From NCBI GenBank assembly GCA_029891385.1, contig CM057226.1, positions 10,657,225 through 10,721,224 of the forward strand: 64,000 nucleotides of DNA. The letters run 5' to 3'. The notes beneath the pieces are model-generated. The model saw only the letters and a list, made by a program, of their open reading frames with translations, was not told where the DNA came from and ran no database searches. Below are positions 1 to 9,766 of the stretch, in pieces (the stretch's first letter is position 1; every line of letters starts with the position of its first letter). The DNA comes from Erythroxylum novogranatense. Its lineage: Eukaryota > Streptophyta > Magnoliopsida > Malpighiales > Erythroxylaceae. The translations under genes and the position numbers were made by a program.

Positions 1-451
1 GAATTCAATTCGTGTTAGTTTTTTACTTCCAAACAGAAGATTGAATTCAATTCATCTGTTTCCAAACAGGGGTTAGTATACTCCACTTAATTGCCATTGT
101 AAAAATGCTTTCTTCTTTGCTAAGAGTTTATATGTTCCTTATTTTGTTTCTTAATTATTGTTAATAACACTATTTTACAAAGCCTAGCTATAAATTGGGA
201 ATAATGGATGTTTTAGTTTTTTTTTTCCGCCTCTTTTCAAACATCATGATTAGTCATTTCGTTAAATAAGATGAGATTTCTTATACTAGCAATGGAATTT
301 ATTATATATATTTTTAAAGGTTTGAAGACTTAAATTAATAAGTTAAATTAATTTATGATTAATTAATATTTTCTTAATTAATAAAATTTTATAATCTTAA
401 TATTAATATCATTAACATATAAAATTTTATTATATTTTCGTGTTCCTGATT

Positions 452-455
<4 letters not shown>

Positions 456-515
<60 letters not shown>
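456..515. repeat. (TA)n microsatellite
   Basis: A run of about 30 uninterrupted TA dinucleotides inside duplicated segment copy A. Copy B at about 46480 has only a short AT stretch at the same place, so this is a locus-specific expansion. Confidence 0.95.
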
Positions 516-518
<3 letters not shown>

Positions 519-706
519 AAAAGTCATCATATATTCGAATTCAAACATGTAACAGAACTAATGAGGACTTCTAAAAACGCGTGAAGAAATAATTGGCACC
601 AGGTTTTTGAATTCATATATCAAAACAAACAGCTTTTACCGTATGAACGAAATGATTTTTCCCATGCAGACCAATGTCACGCTCAAATATTTAATCTTAT
701 TAAAGT

Positions 707-2336
707 TTGTTATGTTGCCAAATCGGGTCATGGTATGATTTGAATCGCAACGGAATAATCATGAAACTTTTTTGTGACTTTTGATTTCTCAAAAACTAAG
801 ATCTATTTAATTTTATAAACTAATTAATACGTATCAAAATAAAGCAGAAATTTAATTTGTACATTATTCCAAAACTTGATTTTTATCTTGATGCATCATT
901 CGAACTGTTTACGAAACCGGTCCATCTTAATTACCGTAATCGTATAAGTGTCTGACCTCTAACGATATCTACAAAATAAATTGAAAGAACTCTTGTAACT
1001 TTTACAGAGAGGGTTAAGCATAAAGTGCTAGCTTCATAGAGCTTGAACCTATTTATAATAAGTTTTGGACGTTTTAATAATTTAATTAAAATTAAATATT
1101 AATTTTAATTAAATTTTAATTAGAATTACAAATAATTCTAATTTAATGCCAATTATGCCCAAATAAGATTCAATATCTTATATTGATCATTACTTATTAA
1201 ATATCTCATATTTAATCATAAAGTTTTCAAACTTTATAATCAAGTCTAATTTGAGTAAATCGACTTTGTTCTCTTCAATCTATTTTATATGTGAGACCCA
1301 TTAGGTTCTCAAATATATGAGCAATGATTATAAATTATAATTCTAATTAATAATTAGAATTAGATAAATTAAATCTCCTTTCAATTTATCTTTAATTCTC
1401 CAATTAAATAATTTATAGTCATAGATCAAGATTAACGTCTAGCAATGCATCATGACTACCAAAATATTTAGGAATGTCAAAGTGATTTTGAATAACTTTT
1501 TCGTGCATGATTTTTTTTGTATAATTTAATCATTTCATCAATCAATGTTCCAATTAGACATAGAGCATGGAATTAATGTCTACTCTATTTTAAATTCAAT
1601 TATATTAGTTCTCTGTCATTAGCTATTAATTCAATTAATGATATTTGTAAACTGTTCACAAAATATCTTTTCAGCTTAACCAAGGAATTCCTGAATCAAT
1701 ATTAATCGAGAACAACGAACATTCTCCCTAATTATTTTAGGGTGATGAATCCTATCTTGATCATTCAACTATCTCCATATAGTTCACAGTACATCCAATG
1801 ACTACTGTTTAAAAGACCTTTGATAAAAATAGATAACGAGTAGTATCAAAACATAACAATTTCCATACAAGATAACTTTAATGACCTCAAGTCAAATGAT
1901 CACTTATATAATAATCACAATGAGAATTTTATAGATATACAAGTAATGTTTCAAATGAATTTTTCATATCGTGTCTATTCAGCGAACTTGTTTTCTAACA
2001 AACACCCACACGTTTGTTTAAATATCTCAATTCTTTAGTTTATGAGATCGACTACTTCCTTTATAAGGAAAAATAAAACGTGTACCAGTTTTTTTTTTCT
2101 GTTTTGTTAATATCCAGTCTTAATAAAACAATGACTAGAAATTTAAGAATAATACATAAATACAATATAAGTCTCATAATTATAATCTCATTATAATTTT
2201 ATTTACAATGTACAATTATCTCATAAACTTTATCATATATATCTAAACTTATACAAAAACAAATAATATCTTTAAATAATTTGTTACTAAATTATAATTA
2301 AAGCGATTGATTATAGGGTATAAACCAATATCTTAC
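707..2336. mobile_element. Unclassified insertion in copy A
   Basis: Comparison with copy B (46.7 kb) shows this block as extra sequence: copy B runs directly from 'taatcttactaaag' into 'tcgtcagagaagtg'. The insert is AT-rich, has no ORF, and contains phrases such as 'gtgagacccattaggttctc' that look like non-coding parts of plant LTR retroelements, but I cannot name the family. I see no clear terminal repeat or TSD, so the ends are good to perhaps 10 bases. The empty site in copy B is the main evidence that it is an insertion; a deletion in copy B is the alternative. Confidence 0.5.
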
Positions 2337-2760
2337 GGTCGTCTAAGAAGTGTGATTGTTCTTAGGGACCCATGCAGAGACCGTCTTAATCATGTAGTCG
2401 GAAGATAATCGGAAGTTTGGAAATGTAGGATGATGAACCTAACCAGAGGCTGTTTATTTGTCAACTCTGTGCTAATCTCACTTTCCTACACTCTTCCTAA
2501 TTTTCCTAGAAATTAAGAGCTATATGCATTTGCCTATGAGGCAAGCAAAAAGAAACGTAATCTTTGAAATTATCTAATCAACGGAAAAGACTTTTACATA
2601 AATCCAATGTTTTATACATCAGACCGGCATTAAACCGGTCAAAAAAAAATTAAAATTTAAAAGATTAATCAATGTTAAAGTGTCATTAAATTAGTATATA
2701 ATAAATAAAAAATAAAAATAAATTTTAAGTTCGATTCAAATAAGAAATAAAATAAGAAAT

Positions 2761-4129
2761 TGTAAAGTGGTATTGCAGACAATGTTATGAATACCGTACT
2801 AAGTTGATCTAGGATTGAGCTCTCAGAACGAACTGTGCAAATCTTTGAGTACTGTTTTAGAAAATTTTTAAATTTATGAAATAGTCCCTAAAATTTTTAA
2901 AAATTACAAAATAGTCCATAATGGTATATTATACAGTTTTATCTTGTATACTTTACTAGTTTCTTGTTTACATCAACTATACTTTTAAAAATCTTAATAA
3001 TAAATAATAATGATAATTAATATGAAATAATAATAATTTTTAAATATTTTACATATAAATAATAACCATAATTAATATAAATAAAGACAATCATCATCAT
3101 ACAATTATAAAATTAAGAATAATTCAAAGAATTTAAAATATTACAATAAAACAAAATATTTTTGAATTTATAAAATTGTCCCTGAATTTTTTAAAATTAC
3201 AAAATAGTCGATTGTCATATTGTAAAGTTGTAGATTATTTAATTTATTTTTGTTTATATCTTATTCATTTTAGTTTATACATATCTTTATTATATTTTAA
3301 TTATTTCTATATATAATAAAATTAAATAATAATTATAATTAATTTTAAAATATATAAATTTTGATTTAATAATTGAAAATATATAAAATAAATATTAGTT
3401 TATAAATAATAATTATAAATTATTTATTTTAAGAAATAAAATATTTTTATTAGTATTTATTAATAAATATTATATAAACAATTAAAATAAATATAAATAA
3501 AAATTTATTATATAATAAAAATAAAAATAATTTATTAGTAATACAAATAAATTAATTTATTTTTAAGTTTTATTTAATTTATAATTATTATTAGTAATAA
3601 AATATTTATTATTATTTTAAAAACTTTGAAAAAAAAGGGGGAGGAGAGTTACGAGAGAGGTAGGGAAATTTTGAAAATTTTTAAAAATTTTATAAAAAAG
3701 TCTACTAATTTTTTAAAATTTTCGATACTAGCTGATATTTGATCGGTATTTTAAATACCGACCGGTACAGTCGAAATGACCGATACTAACCGATATTTAA
3801 ATCGGTACCAAATTTTAAAATCCCGTATTAGATTTGAGCTGGGTACGGAACCGAATCCTAAACAATAATTGCAGACCTTCCATGCAAAAGTGACGTAAGT
3901 AACTTTGAAACAATTAATATTTAATACTAATCAAATCTTCTATTCAACTTAATTTACCTTTTCCATTAAACTGCGTCATTATGTGACACGTGTTATTAGC
4001 AACGGATTTTAAAAAATTAAGTGAATTAAAATTTTATTTTAATAAAGACAAAATTTTAATAAAAATAAAATGTTTTTAATAAAATCAAAATTTAAAATAA
4101 TAATTTTTATATAATTGTACCAATAGTGT
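2761..4129. other. AT-rich intergenic, degenerate repeat
   Basis: No gene is seen. The stretch is almost pure A/T from 2990 to 3600. The edges at 2790-2930 and 3640-3830 carry 'aaatagtccctaaaattttt' and 'accgatac/atcggta' phrases, and a related decayed stretch occurs at about 47450-47590. It is probably an old non-autonomous element. Confidence 0.5.
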
Positions 4130-4660
4130 GTGGTTATAAACCCCCCTCTTGGAAACATGCCAGAAACAGGCTTCTTTCTTCGGTCCTGCAATATTAATGT
4201 GGTGATTCGAAGCACAAGCAACCAGTTTGTGTTCTGTGAGATTGCTCCAAATCATTCTTTCCATGCCATTGTTTCCTTCATTGCCCCTTTGCTTCTTAAC
4301 TTTGTTCAACTCAAGTATCAGGGAAATGATTCTGATTCTGCATTTGAAAAACACCCCATGACAGTTCTGTTCGCTACTGGTTGTTTGCTGGTTTATTGCC
4401 TGGGATATGCCATTGAATTGGCGAAATTCTCAGGTAATGCTCAAGTGTATGCGACTTTTGCTCATCGTTTTAACTTCTGGTTCTGGTCTCTATCTGTAGC
4501 TTCCCTCGCACCAATGATCTTTCCAAGCTCAATCCGAATACTCTTGTATGGAATTTGTATCATTGTTTCGGTGGATCCTCAGCTTCTCTTCAACACAATT
4601 GAGATGTCATCAATTCGGTTTATGTCTCCATTAGGAGTAGATTTCTTCGTACAGCTATGA
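4130..4660 (+). CDS. Hypothetical four-pass membrane protein
   Basis: A 176-residue ORF that I do not recognise as a named family. Hydrophobic segments lie near residues 45-61, 77-96, 115-131 and 134-148, with a short acidic loop (residues 66-73) between the first two, so a small integral membrane protein is likely. Composition is much less A/T-biased than the flanks, which supports real or recently real coding. Starts at residue 1 or 10 (MPETGFF) are both possible; no upstream signal decides. There is no intron or second exon I can assign. It sits alone between repeats with no gene neighbour. It could be an intact host gene, one exon of a larger gene, or a retained gene fragment. Sequence supports 'membrane protein'; any function would be a guess. 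Confidence 0.5.
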   Translation: MVINPPLGNMPETGFFLRSCNINVVIRSTSNQFVFCEIAPNHSFHAIVSFIAPLLLNFVQLKYQGNDSDSAFEKHPMTVLFATGCLLVYCLGYAIELAKFSGNAQVYATFAHRFNFWFWSLSVASLAPMIFPSSIRILLYGICIIVSVDPQLLFNTIEMSSIRFMSPLGVDFFVQL

Positions 4661-5011
4661 GGGATGGAGGAGGCATACTTCCTGTGTTTAACCACAACTC
4701 GGATTAATACCGTACTTGCCTAGCGAGTCTGTTCAAATTAATTAATCATTTTTAATTGTCTCAGATGGACAAGACAAGCTTGACTCATTCGAGAAACTAT
4801 ATATCTGCATTTATTTTCCTTTTCTTGGATTAGGTACCACCAATTCTTTAATTGTTCCTAGCAAATAACAAGTTCTGTTTTTTAGTAATAAACTGTGATA
4901 AAGATTAATATAAATTTCTTCCAACTTCTGAATGAACAGTCTAAATCTTCAAAGAACACAAAGAATCATTCTCCAATGTCATGAAACTCGTAAATTTTCA
5001 TAAATTAGCTC
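4661..5011. other. 3' flank of membrane ORF, nothing recognised
   Basis: AT-rich sequence downstream of the ORF stop. Several AATAAA-like words are present (for example near 4887), which could serve polyadenylation but are expected by chance at this composition. Confidence 0.4.
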
Positions 5012-5022
5012 ATCAAACAAAT
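5012..5022. repeat. SINE target-site duplication, left
   Basis: ATCAAACAAAT; the exact copy on the other side is 5207-5217. Confidence 0.85.
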
Positions 5023-5206
5023 TTTTTTTTTCTCCCAGTAGGTGTCGTTGGTGACTAATCTCTCTTCGCTGTGTGATACTTTCCATATTTGAGAGCAACA
5101 GTTAACCCAGGAGTTCGCTGCGTTTCTAAAAGCAAGGATCGAACTTGGAACCACTTAGTTAAGCGATGAGAGTATGCACCACCCACAACAACCAACTGGG
5201 TTACTT
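5023..5206 (-). mobile_element. tRNA-derived SINE
   Basis: Read on the minus strand, a tRNA-like head is followed by an unrelated body and an A-tail (T run at 5022-5030 on the plus strand). The A-box-like word TAACCCAGTTGG (5192-5203) and B-box-like word AAGTTCGATCC (5136-5146) are spaced as in an RNA polymerase III internal promoter. Exact 11-bp direct repeats ATCAAACAAAT flank it at 5012-5022 and 5207-5217, the expected mark of LINE-driven retrotransposition. The body is about 184 bp, within the usual range for plant SINEs. No protein is encoded. I cannot assign the SINE family. Confidence 0.85.
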
Positions 5207-5217
5207 ATCAAACAAAT
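5207..5217. repeat. SINE target-site duplication, right
   Basis: ATCAAACAAAT, matching 5012-5022 at all 11 positions. Confidence 0.85.
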
Positions 5218-5666
5218 ATGAAACAGATAATGTTAGACATCTTGTCTCACCCTGTCACTGATGTTGTCGGCTGACATCTTGCCCTTCCTCTTCTCCACAT
5301 GCCGGTTTTCGGAGGCCTCTTTTTGAGCCGCCGATGACTCAAACCAATCGTCAACAACAACACTGTTGGCATTTGTTGGTTTGTGAATCATAAATCATAA
5401 ACTAGCTGTCTGTCTCCAAGAGCTTTCCTCTCCTTTTGAACCCTGATCATGAAGTCCTGGTGGTCTTAAGAAGTGGTGAAAGTGGTTTTTTCATATTCGT
5501 ACTCTGTCAAGAAAGGAGGCTCGATTTGTTGGTATGTGAATCATAAATCAAGGAAGATGGGGCTTGCGGTTGACTCATTATGTTGTCGAGTCATCAATCG
5601 CAACGCGTGAGAATATGCTGGTACACTGACCAGTCGCCAACATCGCCCTATCCCATTACACCCATC
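5218..5666. other. Intergenic, moderate GC, no gene
   Basis: GC content is higher than the surroundings, but stops occur in all frames. The phrase 'gtgaatcataaatca' occurs twice (about 5384 and 5534), suggesting an old internal duplication. It may be a decayed gene or element; nothing is recognisable. Confidence 0.35.
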
Positions 5667-5773
5667 AAATCTTCTGTGCCAGCAATTCTGGCCTATCATG
5701 TGCCACTTCATTCTAATCACCTATTTATGTGGGTGGGATGAAGTGGCATGGTAGATTGCTGGCACAAAAGATC
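5667..5773. repeat. Foldback hairpin
   Basis: The left arm at 5667-5713 pairs with the right arm at 5735-5773 through the shared blocks TGTGCCAGCAAT and ATGTGCCACTTCAT / ATGCCACTTCAT, with a few small bulges and a loop of about 21 nt. The stem is about 40 bp. It could be a small foldback MITE or a hairpin precursor of small RNAs. I found no TSD. Confidence 0.65.
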
Positions 5774-6798
5774 ACTTCCCTCCATTGCGGGCTTGAGATC
5801 TCTAAAAAAGCTAGAATATCTTATTCTTTTGGTCTCAGCTTTCTGAACTAAGCTCTGATATTGACTTGAGCGCTGGAATATTTACGCAGCTGGACTCCAC
5901 TTCCAGTGTATTCAGACGTCCTGCAGTTGGGGCCCGGGCTTGAGGTAGCCTAGCCTTAACTTTTTTCTAAAATTAAAAATGCAAAACCCGACACTCCTCG
6001 ACAGTGACACTGGTGGAGAGTGATACTAACGCCCGAAATTTCGGTTTAGGATACCTCTGATCTTATGGCGTTAGACAGTATCGAATGGATTAAAATAGGA
6101 TGGAATTGAACTGAACAAGATCGAACGATTTATAATAAAATAGATTATAGAAAGTTTAATGTTATAATTTTGAAATAGAAATTATGTGTAATTAAAAGTT
6201 ACGGCTTAAGTTATAAGAGTGACAAATAATCTTTATATTTTCTATTTTAAAGTAATAAAAATATTATTATTAATTTTAATATATTTTATTTTATTTTATT
6301 AAATTTTATTTTATTCTATTATATGTGATTTATATTTAAAAATAATTTATTTATATAGAAATATATACAAACAATTAAATAATAATTTTATATATTTTCT
6401 ATTTTCATTAATAAAATTTATTAATTTTTATTATATTATTAATTATATACAATTTATTATTAATAATATAAAAATTATTATTAGGACAAGGAGAAATAAT
6501 ATAAAAATATTATTAATTATATACAATTTTCGGATCGTAATAAGTAATAAATGAGTGCAGGAAAAGGGGTTAGAGTTATAAAAATAATTAGTATTAAGAA
6601 AAATTATTAAGGATATATTAGGTCGTATGTATTTATTAGTTTACATTCTATTCTAAACCTTCCAAATCAAAAGTTTATTATTTTCACTCTTTAGGACAGA
6701 ATGGAACATAACATGAAACTCTTCGCTTTCATCTCATTCCATTTCATTCCATTATGAAACTCTCAACCAAACGATGAAAGTGTATTATGTTTCATCCC
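5774..6798. other. Intergenic flank of CACTA-1
   Basis: No gene. The stretch from about 6055 ('gcgttagacagtatcgaatg') to 6790 has the look of an old AT-rich element; 'ctctcaaccaaac' before CACTA-1 resembles 'cccctcaaccaaac' just after it (about 35293), so CACTA-1 may have jumped into another repeat. Confidence 0.4.
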
Positions 6799-7230
6799 TA
6801 CTACAAGAAATCTGTAGATTATCGATGGAAAAAAATTGATGGTAAATAGAAGAATTCTATCGGTAATAATAATTTCCAATGGAATAAAACGACGAACAAA
6901 GGTGTCGTTAATATGGTCGTAGGTAATTTTAATAATGGGCTTTTTATATGTCCTTCTGTCGGTAAAATATACCTATGGATAGACGTAACTGTCGGTAAAA
7001 TTTACCGATGGTTGGTTTTTCCGTCGATAAATCAACAATATATTTTACTGATGGCTGATTTTTTGGTCTATAAAACCATAGTTAAGATAATCGCAAAAGT
7101 TTCAATATCACCGACGAAAGAAAAAGAATGGTCGGTAAATATCAAACAATTTACTGACAAAATTAAGGAATTTCATTAGTAAATATAGTGCTTTTTGCGA
7201 CGGTCTTATATATTCCGTCGGTAATTAAAA
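6799..7230. repeat. CACTA-1 left terminal and subterminal region
   Basis: Starts with the terminal repeat and then holds many short variants of CGGTAA, CGATGG and CCGTCGGTA in both orientations, spaced 15-40 bp. In En/Spm elements such subterminal words bind the small regulatory transposase. The ORF at 6913-7179 is only read-through of these repeats. Confidence 0.7.
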
Positions 7231-7479
7231 GTAAGAATTTTAAAAAAAAATTCGACATTAAATTTTATTTCATGATCATATGATAAATGCATGATTTCAA
7301 CAATTATGGATTATCTGTGCATAATAAATTTATTTGTTTATATATTTAGTTTATTTTAAACAAAAAGTTGATTGATGATATAAAGTTAAAATTATCTTAA
7401 TTGATAATAAAAAACATTACAGTGTACATAATAAGTCTTTGTAATTGAAAGCAAATAACCACAACAATTTTAATATCCT

Positions 7480-9044
7480 GATGATCGCGGGTGTTCTGAG
7501 ATGCTACCCCTCCCCTTCAACTCCTCCATCTCATGTCTCAGTTGAGCTATCTGCTCCATCAATGTATGCACTATGGTCTGAAGCTCAGTGACTTCATTGG
7601 TTTGCGTTAGTCTAGTAGATCTTATTGTACTGAACATGGAGGATTGAGAATAACATGTTTTCGCAAATGAACCTAGCTCGTATATCCTTCCACGATGTTC
7701 CTTACCACCTACAGCATCAAAATACGTCTGAGTCTCATCAACATGTTGTTCCTCTTGAGACCGTCGCCGAATGGTTTCTTGTATTTGGTCATATTAGGAA
7801 ACAATGTTTACATTAGTAAGAGATTATTATTAAGAAATAATAATAATGCATTAATTTCATATACATTCAGTTCTCTACATTGGCTATTGACGAATGTCAC
7901 ACCGTCATGTTTTTTTGTGTGGGTGTGTAAAAAAAGTTGATTAGGAGTAGGCCTCATGCCCATAGACTTTTCCTGCATATTTAACCTAAATTGTTGGATG
8001 TGAACTACATTTATGAAAATTTCAACAGAGTTTTCTCTATTTTAATGATATTTTCCCCTGTTGAACAAATAAAATCACTCAACACAGTCATATATGGTAA
8101 TACAGCAAAGTAAAACATTTACAATATAAGTATCAAGTTTAGATACTTACAAGTCTCTATGCATGCTCGTGATGGGTTATTGATCCTCCCGTATGTACAG
8201 GAAGACTCTTTTCTCTCGAGCCTCTGCATCTATTAGTGGAGTTATGCCCTAAGATAGACATTGTCTCAGGGCTTCTCCAATACTCTTGCTAACGACTCCA
8301 TATTTGTTTCGAAATATAAGGCGGTCGTACACCAATCTTGTGTATTGCACTAATAAAGACGTGATAATGTGTACAAACTCACCTCTCCCATACTTTATGT
8401 ATGATAACGTCGAAACCAGAATCCCAAAAATATCTTTCTGAAATAAAAAAGAAAAAATTTAAATTATTATAATGTGATAATATTTATCTAATTAGTGTAT
8501 ATAAATCAATATAAAAAGAAAATACATCTTTATTGTACCTCAAACTCCTGAAAGTAAAATCCTTTTGTGACCTGAGAGATATTCTTCCACATATAACCCT
8601 CACGATTAATCATTTCCTTAAATTTAGAAGTCATATTTTAAGAACACGATCTAGACGGAACCAACTTAATATAAGAATTAATTTTATACAATGAAAAAAC
8701 TAATAAACCTATAACTTAATTAAAAATAGATAATGATTAATGTGATTTTACTTATAGATTATTGACAATTATTATACACTTTCTTCTATCAGATCCCTTA
8801 GTTTTAGGTTGGCAGATGTCTCTTCCATTCGATAAAGCGGTATTTGATGATATATGGGTTGGGGATGGGGATGGTGTAGCATGACGAATAGTAGGTGATG
8901 CCTCATCTGCAACTGTAGCCCTAGAGGGGGAGAAGGTGAGTCGATGCGAGTTGCAGAGTATGATGGTCCACCTTCACAGTAAGTACCTCTTAACATGCCT
9001 TTAAACCTAGGCCACATTACCTCACGCTGTCTCTTTGATCCCAT
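7480..9044 (-). pseudogene. CACTA-1 second gene (Ptta/En/Spm transposase type), decayed
   Basis: Read on the minus strand from 9044. Three pieces fit the plant Ptta/En/Spm transposase family: FKEMINREGYMWKNI with FYFQEF near 8530-8640, THHEHA near 8165-8180 after a basic stretch, and a C-terminal coiled coil (LQTIVHTLMEQIAQLRHEM) near 7540-7600. Stops, frame changes and intron-like gaps separate them, so no product is expected. It lies downstream of the tnp2 relic in the same orientation, as in intact CACTA elements. In related elements this protein binds subterminal repeats and helps excision. Exon limits are not resolved. Confidence 0.6.
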
Positions 9045-9766
9045 ATTTTTACATGAAATTCATTATTTATCGAATTTTCTACAATTATAAGATTTTGAAT
9101 TCAATATTTTACATAATATATGGAAAAGGAAATAAAGAGATTGGTTGAATATCATATTCAAGTACAAACGACAAAAATGAAGGTTAACAATTGTTAAAGT
9201 TGTAGAACAAGAACAATACCAGCCCACATTCAATAGGACGCAGGTTGACTTCTAACTAGTAGGGAGGTTGTTTGACAAATTCTTACAGATACAACAATAA
9301 ATCAACTTTAAAGCTGAGTCTAGTGTATTGCATCGATAAATCACAATGATATAATTATTTTGTTTGATTTCATGTGATATGGGAGTCGGTAAAGATAAAT
9401 GAGTCCCCGATGTCTGGATTCTTGATAAGGGCTCTGAAATGTTCAAATGCACCAATTGAACTAATGATACATCTTTTCTCAGGTGTAGGTTTTTGAACAC
9501 CTTCTTGCAACAACGTTTCCGCTATAGGTAAACTTGTAGAGGATATAGTGAATGGATCACCACTTAGTATGCAAGACTAACTCTGCAGATGAACTACTAG
9601 CGGGAACAGATTTATCTAAAGCACAATCAGTATAGAACTTAGATAATGTCATATTAGAAAACCGTTAAACGAACCAAAACTGGATATTAATGTATACGTG
9701 AATGTCCAGACGAGATTTGTGGAATTGACAAATTTTCCAAAAGAACTAATCTTCCTAATCCTTTAT
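9045..9766. other. CACTA-1 interior, unassigned
   Basis: Sequence between the second gene and solo LTR Y. An 82-codon minus ORF (9252-9500) shows no family resemblance. It could be the 5' part of the second gene or the spacer between the two genes. Confidence 0.4.

Larger units (their letters stand above)
76..2760. repeat. Duplicated segment, copy A
   Basis: Positions 76-706 and 2337-2760 match 46105-46990 closely; for example both contain 'ccacttaattgccattgtaa' and the 'gcagagaccgtcttaat' block. Copy A is interrupted by about 1.6 kb at roughly 707-2336 that copy B lacks, and by a second indel near 2573-2697. The first 75 bases carry GAATTCAATTC and TTCCAAACAG motifs like those at the ends of the repeat at 49520-50375. 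No coding capacity is visible. It could be a local segmental duplication or two copies of an unclassified non-autonomous element. Confidence 0.75.

Noticed and set aside
6913..7179. 88-codon ORF
   Set aside because: Lies in the CACTA-1 subterminal repeats.
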